Part shown: positions 32,399 through 44,876 of the stretch, piece by piece | Layout: every line of letters starts with the position of its first letter | How positions within the stretch are numbered: the first letter of the stretch is position 1 | Assembly (NCBI GenBank): GCA_035610835.1 | Contig: CM069455.1 | Span: 850,335-914,334 of the forward strand | DNA from: Ophiura sarsii | Taxonomy: Eukaryota > Echinodermata > Ophiuroidea > Amphilepidida > Ophiuridae | Length of the DNA: 64,000 nucleotides | Direction of reading: 5' to 3' | Program-made: the position numbers and the translations under genes | Notes under the pieces: generated by a model | What the model saw: the letters and a program-made list of their open reading frames with translations, nothing else | Database searches by the model: none | Told to the model about the DNA's origin: nothing

Positions 32399-34180
32399 AG
32401 GCCCTGTCACACCATAGCGTATGGCCTGAACGTGGCCTGAACGTATGCCGACGTATTCAAAAAATAGCTCGAAAATTGTCAGAGTCCGAGAACGTCCAAG
32501 AACGTCCAACTTCCCAACGAATTGCGTCAACATCGGTGATGGAATGGACGTATCCATAGCGTATTAAACGCATACATAGCGTATGACTAACGTATTGATA
32601 GCGTATCAATAACTTATAACAAACTTATCACAGCGTATCACAGCGTATGCGATCGGCGAGCGTATGACCAACGTATTCGTAGCGTATGTCTGTCGTGCTC
32701 CACGTATCCTCAGCGTATCCTCGGCGTACAACGAACACGTGACTTATGCCGTTGCAGAAATTGAGTTTCGTACACGGCGGGACAAGTGTTGCCAGTTCAA
32801 GTAAACACAGCCTAGATGATAACTATTAAAATATCTAGAAGGGTAAATCTATATGTCCAACCTATAACTTAAGACGATTAACGTACCTCTAACGTATGTC
32901 AGCGTATGTATAACGTAGGTCAGCGTTTGTAAACGTATATCTAACGTACCACGAACCTATCGGGAACTTATGCAGAACGTAAGTTAAGCACACGCTGAGT
33001 ACGTCGAGAAATTTTGAACATGCTCAATAATTTTTCGCGGGCTCGACGTGTTCCAAATTTTCACAACGTATCACAGCGTGCTCTTAACGTATACGACGTA
33101 TCCCAAACTTACCCCTAACTTGTATCAGCGTACACCAACGTACGCCAACGTACGCCAACGTATTTTTCGATATTTCGCATACGTTGTTATACGTTCAGGC
33201 GATACGCCATGGTGTGACAGGGCTACCGTACAGCTAGCGTGCATTCGGCGTTTTGGGAACTTATGGAGGGTTTGAGTATATAAATGGGTCCCTTGAGTAT
33301 CTCATCCTCACTTCTTCATGGTCTGTCTTGGCCTTCTTGCTTTTTCCTCCTCCTCGGCCTCGGCCCCTGGTTGCTTGCTTCTTCTTGGGAGGCATGTTAA
33401 CTGCTTGATGACATCGGCGGGAATGATGTAATGTGAGATCGGCGCGGTATCTATACGTGCTACAGCGGCATAATAAGCCACGTGTTCGTTGTACGTCGAG
33501 GATACGCTGACGATACGTCGAACACGGCAGACATACGCTACGAATACGTTAAGTATACGTTAAGCATACGTTAAGCATACGCTCGCATACGCTGTGATAC
33601 GCTGTCATAAGTATGTTGTAAGTTAGTGATACGCTATCAATACGTTAGTCATACGCTATGTATACGTTCACTACGCTGTGGATACGTGACAGGGCCTTAC
33701 ACAATCGCCCGGCATAAGGTGAATACGTGAGAATACGTCAACACTCGTTGGAAATACGTCAGGCATACGTTAGACATACGGCACATATACGTTATCAACT
33801 CGTTATCACTACGTTGGCTGTACGTTTCCCCCAGCCTACGTTCATCACCGTATACCAACTTACGAGTAACGTACGAGTAACGTACCACTAACGTATGTCA
33901 GCGTATGTCAACGTATATTTAACGTACCACAAACTTACCGGGAACTTATGCAGAACGTATTAAGCACACGTTGAGTACGTCGAGAAATTTTGAGCATGCT
34001 CAATATTTTTTCGTGGTCCAAATTGTCACAGCGTATCACAGCGTGCTCTTAACGTAAACGACGTATCCCCAACGTACCCCTAACTTATATCAGCGTACGC
34101 CAACGTACACCAACGTATTGTTCGATATTTCGCATACGTTGGCATACGTTGAGGCGATACGTTATAGTGTGACAGGGCCT
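32399..34180. mobile_element. Harbinger-type element with CGTA-saturated interior
   Basis: Termini AGGCCCTGTCACACCATAGC (32399) and the complement ending CAGGGCCT (34180), flanked by TAA on both sides (32396-32398 and 34181-34183), as for PIF/Harbinger. Internal 'gtgacagggc' ends occur near 33220 and 33690, so it is composite or internally rearranged. The stretch 'aacgtatgtcagcgtatg...catgctcaataat' near 32890-33060 is repeated near 33890-34010. The interior is packed with acgta/cgtat strings and their complement. A 44-codon minus frame lies in the middle. Confidence 0.75.
33261..33395 (-). CDS. Short basic ORF inside the Harbinger-type element
   Basis: 44 codons from ATG at 33395 to TAA at 33261. 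It starts MPPKKK, continues with an RGRGRGGGKSKKAK tract and ends DPFIYSNPP. Lys/Arg/Gly-rich starts like this resemble the N-terminus of a nuclear protein. It occupies the only part of the element not made of CGTA-rich repeat. It could be a leftover first exon of a transposon or captured host gene. It lies below normal gene length and no function is claimed. Confidence 0.3.
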   Translation of the reverse strand: MPPKKKQATRGRGRGGGKSKKAKTDHEEVRMRYSRDPFIYSNPP

Positions 34181-34199
34181 TAATACGGCTACGTGACGT

Positions 34200-35150
34200 G
34201 TGAGTCGACGTGTCTTTCTGTTGTACTTGTATCTTGCATATTATTTCGAAAATATGCAGTTACTACATTCATAGTCATGTCCATGCTACACTAGTCTACA
34301 GTACCTCTTTATTTTAGAAAGTCTCTAGTCTAGCTCCGTTCCACTTTCACGAAAATCGGACTTGAATTTGTATTGAACCATTTATGAATCACGATCAGGC
34401 CCTAGGCTAACTTGTGGAGGTGGTGGATGGATCATGGATTGATATTGACGGGTCGGTAGACTCGGAATTAGATTTTATATAAATTATCATTTAAAATTAA
34501 ATATCATTTATCATTGAAGCTTATTTTGAATTACGAAATAATCACCATTACCTTGCCCTTTTGACTTTATCCTTATAAAGTTTCCCCAGTTCATGGTCTT
34601 CAACTTTCGTCTGATACATGGATATTGGTGACGCTGTAGTAAATTTGTAACAACAGTTTGTACATGTACATCTGGTATTGGTGTACTGTAAACTGTAGTT
34701 TGATCATGCATCGTCGAACATTAGATTACGTTTTGGCGAAGAATCTCAGCTATTTTTCTTTCCAGACACTCTAAATACATTCATCTAGACATACAGTTTT
34801 AAACTATCCATCAAGATATGCGATATATCATGATTTAGGCCTCTAAATCGTGTGAGAAATACGCACAATATCGGTCAATCCAACGCATTGAATTGTGATT
34901 GTCATTTCCGTGTTACAATGACCTTTCATCGAGAAACAATACAACGCGCGCTGTGATTGGTTAATGACATATACTCGCTGACTACATCGCTCGTAGACTA
35001 GCATTGATTGGCAATGATGATGATGTCATCGACACCGAAAATGGCATCTAGTTTTTATTTCGGGAATAATATCAAGATTTGTTTTATAATTCTTTCATTA
35101 ATGTGCACGGTAGAATTTTGCCGAACCCCGTCATTAATTTTTAATTAATT
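34200..35150. other. Intergenic, nothing recognised
   Basis: No exon, repeat end or RNA gene seen. Short frames such as 34511-34711 on the minus strand show no motif. Confidence 0.5.
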
Positions 35151-35179
35151 AAAGCTTGATTGTTGTGAAGAGAAATTGT

Positions 35180-35945
35180 ACTTGTATAAGGTACGTCACT
35201 AAAAATCTATTAATATCGGCCTATACTCTAATTGGCTTGAGTGGTACTGCATTATCTTGGGCAAAATCTTACCTCAGCAATCGATCTCAATGCGTTATTA
35301 TTGGCAACTCAATGTCGAAGCCAGTCTCACTGAGCTTTGGCCTACCACAGGGGTCGGTGCTAGGCGACAATGGTTCACCATCTATACATATCCCATTGGT
35401 AATATTGTCAGGAAGCACAATCTTCACTTTCATCTTACGCTGACGACACCCAAATATATTTTGCTTTTCAACCTCTGGACTATTCTCCAAGTATCTCACG
35501 CATCGAAAAATGCATCGAGGAGATCATACTGTGATGCGTGAACACTTTCTTAAACCAACGACAGCAAAACCGAGTTCTCATCATCGGCTCAAAACACCAT
35601 AAATCTAAGACTGTCATCAATAATATTGTCATCGGAACTCACAAGTTGTACCGTCTAGTGATGCACGTAATTTAGGTGTCATCTTCGACTCGGACATGTC
35701 TCAAAAACCATAAATGATTCGTAAATACCTCACCAAAGAAGCAACTCAATTCATCGTTCATTCACTTGTTACATCTCGCTTGGACATGTGTAATTTCAGA
35801 TCTTTATGGAATACCTGGTAATCAACTTCAACGTCTGTAACGTGCCCAAAATACAGCCGCACGTCTCATAACTCTCACCAAGAAACGCCCCTGTACTCAT
35901 TGACTTGCACTGGTTACAATAAAACAACGCATTGACTACAAGATA
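35180..35945 (+). pseudogene. CR1/L2-like LINE fragment (RT palm and C-terminus), degraded
   Basis: Reads GLSGTALSWAKSYLSNRSQC and LSFGLPQGSVLG (RT motif) near 35240-35370. Then, in shifted frames, the 'cgcatcgaaaaatgcatcg' region, RKYLTKEATQFIVHSLVTSR and L-x-x-AQNTAARLITLTKK follow. Short deletions have broken the frame compared with the relative at 46775. It is followed directly by the 83-bp satellite. Confidence 0.75.
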
Positions 35946-35947
35946 TG

Positions 35948-36105
35948 TAGATGTCAGTGTGTGTCCCCAACATATTACATCTACATATTGACGTATGATC
36001 GGTGGTGTGTCATAGTGGCGTATCTCCTAATGTTGTCAGTATGTGTCCCCAATCATATTACATCTACATATTGACGTATGGTTGGTGGTATGTCATAATG
36101 ACGTA
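35948..36105. repeat. 83-bp satellite, cluster 3 (about 2 units)
   Basis: Two monomers ('gtcagtgtgtgtccccaac', 'attacatctacatattgacg', 'cggtggtgtgtcatag') between LINE sequence and the unit that precedes copy 3. It corresponds by position to the longer cluster before copy 4. Confidence 0.85.
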
Positions 36106-36268
36106 TTGACCGGACTTGTTTCATCTTGTAGGCATGATAAGACAAGAAAAAAAAGTCAATTATTATTTTGGAATCATAAGTCAACAAGGGGGTCACTATA
36201 TGTATATTCACTTAAAACGCCCTTGCAATTTATTGAAATGACCTAGGATCGTCAGAATCAGTCAACAT

Positions 36269-38725
36269 ATGATGATGATCAATTGTACACATCTTATAAT
36301 CCGAATATTCCAAATGACCATGAAACAGCTATTAAGAGCATGCAAGACTGTATAAATGACATCAACGCGTGGATGACTCTTAACAAACTTAAACTCAACA
36401 TGGGAAAAACCGAGTTCTTAGTCATTGGATCAACTTATCATCTAAGGGAGTGTTCAGAAATACTTTGGTGGGGGGGGGGGGGGGGGGGGGGGGGGGGTTG
36501 GCCAAAAAAAATTGTCGGTGTCTAAACTTTTTTGACCCCCCCTTTACAAATTGACAAACTTTTCTGACCCCCCCTTTAACAGGGTGAAAAACTTTTTTGA
36601 CCCCCCCCCTACTGTCAGATGTAGATAGACATTTGACTCAAGTTCTATGACGCTTACTACAGTCAGAACTGCGTATAGCTGGCAATAAATTTGCAACATT
36701 TCAAATTCACTCGAAACATCTTTCAAGCCTCCGAATTGTATTTTTCAGTGATTTGTATTTATCATGTTATAGCCTTTTTAAAATCTGTTTCTTTTTTCCA
36801 ATTGTAAAAAGTTACTCTTTGTATACAAGTCCTTCTATCTACACAATACTTTCACAAAGATATGCGCGGAGAACGAAAAATTTGGGCAACTTGCTAGTAC
36901 AAAATGTAAAAAATGAGTTCAAAATCACGCAGGGAATCACGCGTAGCGGGCAAAAATTTGTATCCTGTTGTTGATCACCCTTACCAACAGTTCTGAAGTA
37001 AAAATTGTGGACACTGGTTAGTCACATTTTGTATAACAAATCCTGCTGTCTGCACGTTGTTTTCACAAAGACACGCGCGGAAATTTGTATAATTTGTTAT
37101 AAAAATGTAAATATTGCAGTATTTACTTGCGCGTAGCGCAGAAAATGTTGGTATTTTCCCCGTTAACGACTACTTATTTGGCCTAACTTTTCGACCCCAC
37201 GCTCAGAAATTTGGTCAACTGCGTTCAAAATCACGTGTAGCGCGTGGAAATGTGTATTTAACCCTGTTAACGATCACCCTTATCAACAGTTCTCAAGTAA
37301 AAATTGTGGACACTGGTTAGCCACATTTTGTTTAACAAATTCTGCTGTTGGCACAATGTTTTTACAAATATAATTTGTTATAGAAATGTCAATACTGCAG
37401 TATTGACTTGTGCGTAGCGCAGGAAATTTTGGTATTTTTCCCGTTAACGACTACCTATATGGCCTAACTTTTTTGACCCCCCGCGCAGAAATTTGGTCAA
37501 CTGCGTTCAAAATAACGTGTAGCGCGCGGAAATGTGTATTTAACCCTGCTGACGATCACCCTTTTCAACAGTTCTGAAGTAAAAATTGTGGACACTGGTT
37601 AGTCACATTTTGTATAACAAATCCTGCTGTCTGCACGTTGTTTTCACAAAGACACGCGCGGAGCGTGCGGAAATCTGTATAATTTGTTATAGAAATGTAA
37701 ATATTGCAGTATTTACTTGCGCGTAGCGCAGAAAATTTTGGTATTTTTCCCGTTAACGACTAGTATTTGGACTAACTTTTTTGACCCCCCCTCTTGAGTA
37801 GGTAAAACTTTTTAGTCCCCCCATTTTTGAGACTTCAAACTTTTTAGACCCCCCCCCCCCCCCCCCCATTTTGGCCAACCCCCCCACCAAAGTATTTCTG
37901 AACACTCCCTAAGAAACTTGCCACAACTACAATTACAGATCGGCACAGCAATTGTAAAACCAGTTTCAACAGTTCGCAATCTCGGGATATTTTTCGATCA
38001 GACTATGTCCATGGACAAACAAGTCACAGAGCTCTGCCGTAAACTAAATTACTAGATCTACAACATTGCTCGTATCCGCAGATACCTTGACACAGAAACC
38101 TGTCATCACATTGTACGATCTCTCGTCACATCTCGCATGGACTATGGCAATTCTTTGCTAGCCGGTCTCACTGAAAATAATCTAAACAAACTCCAGCGTG
38201 TCCAAAATAAAGCCGCTCGCATAATTTTCCAACTCAAACGTCGTGATCATATATCGCCTTACCTTCACAGCCTACACTGGCTTCCGGTCAGACAGAGAAT
38301 CAACTTCAAACTTCTTGTTATCATGTACCAATGTGTTCATCATGAAGCTCCATCTTATTTGTGCAATGATATCTCTTTTCACTCATCTACTGTCACCGGT
38401 ACTCGTATTCTTAGATCTGCTATGGACGCTACCAAACTTCACATTCCCAGAACATCCAAAACAGTTGGTGATCATGCCTTTTCTGTCGTCGGTCCACGCA
38501 CCTGGAACACACTGTCCATATCCATCCGTGAGGCACCAACCATTCACAGTTTCAAAAAATCATTGAAATCCCACCTATATCCTTATCAGTAATTTAGCTT
38601 GTATTTTGTTTTTGTTTCTCTTGCCTGTTTGTGGCTTCTCATTCTTGTAATGGCGCCTAGATATTCATGATTAGGCGCCCTATAAATCCTCTTATGTATG
38701 TATGTATGTATGTATGTATGTCTTA
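36269..38725 (+). mobile_element. 5'-truncated CR1/L2-like LINE, interrupted by a Harbinger element
   Basis: Inserted relative to the copy 4 duplicate, where 'gtcaacatatg' runs straight to 'ccttatgaccg' (~48770). It starts at the RT active-site region (Y-x-DD-x-QLYTSY) and carries INAWMTLNKLKLNMGKTEFL. After the interruption come TVRNLGIFFDQTMSMDKQV, DYGNSLLAGL, RVQNKAARIIF and LHWLPVRQRINFKLL, ending SLKSHLYPYQ-stop at 38592. The 3' end has a stem GGCGCCTA...TAGGCGCC and a (TATG)n tail. Typical CR1/L2 C-terminus; one stop in the middle. Confidence 0.82.
36446..37909. mobile_element. Harbinger-type non-autonomous element inside the LINE
   Basis: Termini GGGAGTGTTCAGAAATACTT (36446) and its complement ending at 37909, with TAA on each side (36443-36445 and 37910-37912). 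Removing the insert and one TAA keeps the LINE reading frame. Poly-G and poly-C runs adjoin the ends. The interior has about three ~285-bp tandem units ('gtaaaaattgtggacactgg', 'cccgttaacgacta', 'cgtgtagcgc'), and 'ttgacccccc' strings recur. No transposase. Confidence 0.85.
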
Positions 38726-38835
38726 TGACCGTATGCATATATAATAGTTTTTAAAATCGAACTTTATTTGGGGTCACTAGGGGTCAAAATGTTAATTTTC
38801 ACTTATACCACTTAAAATGCTTCTTGTCTCAGAGG

Positions 38836-38995
38836 ATATGACCGCGATCTTGATGAAAAGGCGCTTTATAAATGCTAATTTGTATTGTATTGTATTGTAT
38901 TGTATTGTATTGTATTGTATTGTATTGTATTGTATTGTATTGTATTGTATTGTATTGTATTGTATTGTATTGTATTGTATTGTATTGTATTGTAT
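38836..38995 (+). mobile_element. Very short LINE 3' end with (TTGTA)n tail
   Basis: 'gatgaaaaggcgctttataaatgctaa' followed by ~23 TTGTA units. It is absent from the duplicate near 48900, which reads 'gatatgaccgatgaccgtc'. 'atgaccg' flanks the insert on both sides. The GGCGCT-TATAAATG-(pentamer)n form is a common CR1/L2-type 3' terminus, so only the last ~40 bp were copied. Confidence 0.7.
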
Positions 38996-39579
38996 GACCG
39001 TCACAATTGGTCAAAAGATTCCTTTGTTCCATGCTCATATAGGGTCTCCAGCGAATAAAAGTGACATATGTCATATGGGGTTGCTAGAGGTCATTGACCC
39101 AAACAGTGGTAAATGTTAAGACATACTCCGATTTTGACCAGACTTGTAGGCATTGATAAGACAAGAACAAAAGTCAATCATTATTTTTGATTCAAAGGTT
39201 AACAAGGGGTCACTATAGGTCAAAATGTCATTTTTCATTCCAGTCACTCAAAATGCTATTTTTTCAGGAGGAAACGACTGATGATCGTCAGAATTAGTCA
39301 ATAGATTCCTTGGATCTATGTTCATAATGGTTGCTCCGCGATTAAAAGTGACATGTCATATGGGGTCACTAGGGGTCATTGACCTAAACAAGGGTAAAAT
39401 GTAAGACATGATCTGATTTTGACCGGATTTGTTTCATCTTGCTAGGGATCATTTTCTCATTAAAAATCAAGGTGGCCTGGTCTTAGACCAGAGCAATATC
39501 TAGTTTAAATTGTTATTTAGCTGCAGATATACATTATACTTAACATTGCATACATCAACATTACTTTAAAATGCAAACT

Positions 39580-39745
39580 GAACTTGTAACCTTGACAGTG
39601 GCCTATAATACATTTGTAGATCATTTAAACCCAGTCAACCAAAAGATTCTTCTTTGTACGGAATGTTTGCCATGCCATTCAGTTCTTTAGTGTTTCATGT
39701 CTATTACTTTGATTTGAAATCTCTTCGCACCTATATAGTTCTATC
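39580..39745 (+). promoter_or_regulatory. Conserved 5' flank of copy 3
   Basis: Matches the equivalent stretches of copies 2 and 4, including 'gaacttgtaaccttgacagtggcc', 'catttgtagatcat' and the leader 'atttgaaatctcttcgcacc' up to the ATG. Confidence 0.5.
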
Positions 39746-39835
39746 ATGGCGTCATCACCGCTACGACGACTTGAAGACTACCAAGCCCCGCCCTGGGCGG
39801 TAGGACTTAGCGCTCTGCCAACGCATAGAGTAAAG
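39746..39835 (+). CDS. D-cysteine desulfhydrase copy 3, exon 1
   Basis: 90 bp, 30 codons, [20 protein letters not shown] to LPTHRVK|gtaaga. The context ATC-ATG-G is favourable for initiation. It lacks the three extra codons of copy 2. Confidence 0.78.
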
Positions 39836-42800
39836 GTAAGACTTGACTAGCAACTTATTACAATTATATGATTACGGGTAATTATGGACATGATGATTTT
39901 TTTTTTTGATTTTTAAATCCAGTCGCTTTATACGCGACAACATCGACGTGTTGTAATACCCGTTTAAGATGTAAAAGTATAGGGAAACTGTTTATTAGCG
40001 TGGAATCTAAAGCGTGTTCTTTTTTAGGGAGATTTTGTATATAAGGATTTTAAAAAAAAATAACTGGAAATGTTATTGGCTATAAACCAATCTTAATTTC
40101 TTCTAGCTTGCCCAGTGTAACACTCCTATTGAAAAATGGAATCTTCCAGGTGTTCCAGAAGAATTTGATGTGTATATCAAGAGAGATGACTTGACTGGCA
40201 GTGTTACTAGCGGAAACAAAGTAAGTGACCAATCTCAGAGGGTGACCTAAAAAGTGTCGGTAACTTGAAATCCCCATAAAATAATTAGATATTGGAGGGG
40301 GTTCTTCTGATATATAAGATGTTATTATGGCATGGAGTAAGGTTGTTAAAAGCCGCCAACCTCCAAACAACATTGAACTCGTGGAAAGTGTCTTATGGTA
40401 TAACCATGGTATAACGATAATATTCGGGTTGGCAAAAAAACCGATATATTACCGTCATTGGGTAAAAAATGGGGTTCATTTTGTAAATGATCTGATCAAG
40501 GAAAATGGTACTTTTCTCTCTTTAGACGAATTCCGAAGGAAATATAACATTAGAACAATTGTTTTGGAATATGGGGCACTTATAAATGCCTTAAAAATCG
40601 TTGCCTACAGAACAATAACAAAGTCGTATACATTTATTACGCTCGACATCAAAGGTTCAAGAATGATTCTCTAATTTCGTCTAAAGAGGTCAAACGAGAA
40701 TTAATAGATAAATGGGAAAGCAAGTTAGACATATCCTATAGTTTGGAAAAATGATAGCAATCATTTTTGGGAAAAGTTTACACCATTTTACTGGTTGCAA
40801 TTTGGTGTAGGCCTATACATTTTACTGGTTGCAATTTGGTGTAGGCCTATACAATTGAACTCCTAGAGTTTGATAAATTAGTAAGCTTTTGACATTCTTA
40901 GCTATTGTCACATTCAAAGACATAACAACGGAGAAGATTGATTAGGTTGAAAAACCATAAAACACATAAGTCAGTGTTACCTGTTTGCCACGCAAATCTT
41001 TCATTTGAGCAATTAATTCTAGCCGCATTTAATTTTTAGTTGAAAATCTCAACAAGCTTCAACCTTGAGACATGACGCCAACAACGCCACCACTCATTTT
41101 GATTGCAAAGCTCGATACCCTTGAACTTGATGTTATCCAACCATGCCATCATTTCTATTGTTAAGAGTCTGTATAACATTATTTTCCTTTGGTTGAAGTT
41201 CAAAAATATGCACTGGCCATAACGGATTGAATCAAAATGCGTCGAGCACGTACTGTATCTCAGCACGTACTGTATCTAATCAGATACCGTACTTATGTAT
41301 TAGACCCACCAAAGATAGATTCACATCCTTCATGTACTTTGACTGGTGTAACATTTCAGTATAATAGGCCTAGGTAATATGTTATCTTCCAATTGAGGGA
41401 GTGGCGGTGATTTGAAATCTTGATCTGATCATTGACACACAGTGGCGTATCCAGTGGGACCCAGCATGTCATGCCCCCGTCCCCATTGACAAAAGAGTAA
41501 AAATAAATAAAAAAAAGGAGGAAGAAAGAGTAAAAATAAATAAAAAAAGGAGGAAGAGGAGGAAAAGGAGGAAGTAGGGGAGGAGAAGGACGGGTAGGAG
41601 CGTAGGCTGCGCAAATGGGGTGTGGGGGGTTACGGGGTCACATCGTCCCAATTATTTCAATGTGGGGGACGTTAAAATGTTATACTGGACCTTTTAGTGT
41701 TACAAATGCCAATTTTGGCGCGCTTTGCGCGTATTATTTTCAATGTTTCATTATTTAAGTTTAACAAATAGCTTCAGGAATGTTTTTCTGGACCATTTTA
41801 GTTCCAAAACTGATTTATTTTTCTACAGGTTTCAACATTATAATGGATATTCTAAATATAATATAATATCATACTTGACCTTTTAAGTGTTAAAAATGAC
41901 AATTTTTGCGAACTTCTCGCGTATTAGTTTCAATGTTTTATTATTCAAACTTAACAAAATGGCTTCATGAACGTTTTTCTGGAACATTTTAGTTCAAAAA
42001 ACTGAAAATGTTTGCGCGCTTCGTGCACATCTTTTCTACAGGTATGAACATTATAAGGGTCTCGGAGTCCAAGCCCCTTGGAAGTGGGGGTGCTGGGGGA
42101 GCTGCAGCAAGTACAAGTAATTATAAAATACTTTGTATTGAACATTATGAGGATACTGTTAAAAAAAGAGTAAGAAAAAAAAAAAAAAAAAAAAAGTGTC
42201 GGTAACTTTAAATCCTCTATACAATTTATTTGGATAGACAAATCCTGTTTAATTATTTTTCAGAGGCCCCACAATTCGTAACACGAGCTGAAAGGTCTGG
42301 TCGATTATTCTCCACCATACAATTGTTGTGTGCGTAACTGTGAACACATATGATAATACGTAGGTCAAAATAAAACATTTCGGTAATCATATAATGTAAA
42401 TTTACGATATGTGTTAAAGTTCACATTAGGCCTAGAGATAATATTGCAATCTGAAATTAAACAACATGCAATTGAAACACATTAATATTCACCTCACTGT
42501 CCACTCATCCTCTATTGTATTCATTTCATATGCGTATTATACTTCGCGTTTTTATGAACGTGTAGTTTACAGTTCTGAAATCTTTTTCTTCTGTACATTG
42601 CGCGGTGCTTTGGCAACGCAGCGCAGATAATTGTTAATGTAAGTTTTGTATCAAAATAATGCTACTAATATCCTGTATCCAAATATGTTTAAAAGTTTTA
42701 TACTACGCTATACTTTACTGGAAGATATAATGCTTTAAATAGGTATCGAAACTTTTGAGACACCCTGTAGTATAGCGTTTTTTTAGCTAGTTTGAGCTTA

Positions 42801-44793
42801 TACGCTCCTCCTGGCTTAATATCACCGCCCAATAGCATTCTCAAATCCGAGACATTTCGCTATCGTAGTACGCCTTTAATCTAATTTAATCGAGACTAGC
42901 TGTTTTGTCGGATGCGATTTCGTATTCCAAGAAACCCCTTATGGTTTTTTGGTTCTCTTTTCTTTTCTCTCTCTGGAACCCCTTATGTTAACTGTCAATC
43001 AAAGATGTCATGATATGTTTGCAAGATATTGACCAATCATCAGGAACAGCACTTGATCAAAAATGTGAGAGGTCCCATGTCATTTTTTAGGACCCCGTAG
43101 GACTTTAAAAAAGAAATTTAAGGGGTCCCCTAAGAAATTGAGGGTCCTGAAGTTTGGGTATTTGAAAATGGTCGAAACTTATACAGTCGCTAACACAGAT
43201 ACGCAGACTGCGCACTCAGTGCGCACGGCCAAGTTAGCATGTGTTAATCATATACCTACCGGGTGAGTAAAAAAGTGTACTCTGATTGAAAAATAAATAA
43301 AACATATTTCTGACTACAAAATTAAGGCAACCAATAATTTAATCAATTACGCCATTTATCTGCTATCATCGGCAAAAAGAATCACGGCAATATATGTACC
43401 GTTTAGTAGATATAAATATTTCTGTAAAAGAACTGAATTTTATAACCGAACAAATTTGTGATTTCACGCTCAATGAGCGCTTAATAATGTGTACTAAGAT
43501 TAACATGTAAAGGATTAAACAGTCTATTTATTAAACCAATTAAATAAATAATAGCCTTCTTCAGAATTTCTCCTCATTATTTAACATGAAATAAAGATAA
43601 AATATTATCACCACTTGTTAGTTAAAGTAGTTGCAAGGATTTAAAAATGATCCTTAGATTTCATAAACATGATAAACAAGACGAGGACATGGAATAAAAA
43701 TGGCCAACTGAGTGACTATCTGATACTGTATAAAATATTCAATAAAGTATTTTGATAACAAATAATATTGCACCTTTTTTTCGATTAAGTAAATATTGTC
43801 CTCGATACAGTTAAAATATACGGTCAAAATATCGATGTCCAGAGTAAAACTCTCTCTACATGGACTTTCATTCTTAAAGACAATTTGAATTCAGGAAAGT
43901 CCAGCAATAGGCAAATAATCAAGCAGCTCTTCCTTTTACGTGACCACCATTATTGTTAATACAAAGTTTCGCTCTGGTCTTCATGCTGTTGATGGCGCGC
44001 TTGGAGATCCTTCTTCGACGCAAATCTCTACATGCATTGTCAATACGTTGCCGTAGTACTTGAAGACTTTAGAACCTTTTGTCAGGACTGTAATTTGTTA
44101 TTGCTTATGATACCTGATGATATGGTGCCTTGTTTGGATCTAAAAATGGCCACGTTTATTGAAATACGTGTAAAATGAGTTTCTTTTAACCAATTATAAC
44201 CAAATAAAGTTCTTATTAAAGCTAATTAATAGGTCTTGTTAACCATTACAATAATTTGGGTGACAAATTCTCAAATTTCTTTTTAAAAATCCTTCAAGTT
44301 GAGTACACTCTTTTTTGACTCACCCTGTATGTGTGGTATACATATGTCATATTACTAAATCAGTAGAAGATACTGATAGAATGTATTTATATAAAAATCA
44401 TTGAAGCTTTCGCGGTGGAATTTGCCAGTGATTTAGAAATGTTTGATTTTTTAAATTTAAATTTTACTTTTTTACGGACAGTTTTAATGAATTTATATTG
44501 TAAGCAAAGGATGGATCCATTTCCATACACCGTCCAATGTAAGGGGTCCCCTCAATTTTGATCGGGACCCGCAAGTCTTTCCAATTTGAAACCTGACGCG
44601 TCAAACAAGAAAGCGAGAGGTCCATGACGCGCAGATGCGTCAGAATCCGACCCCGCCAATCATGCTACGACTCATATTTAATCATGGACGGTAGAACCCA
44701 TCCATGATTTAATTTTTTGTTTGTTATAACGACTAAACACGCCCCCCCCCCCCCCCCCCCCTCAAAAAATAAATAAATAAATAAATATACTAA

Positions 44794-44876
<83 letters not shown>

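Noticed and set aside
38879..39119. 100-codon frame at the (TTGTA)n tract
   Set aside because: A pentanucleotide repeat reading; 15-bp period without stops, no coding relation.
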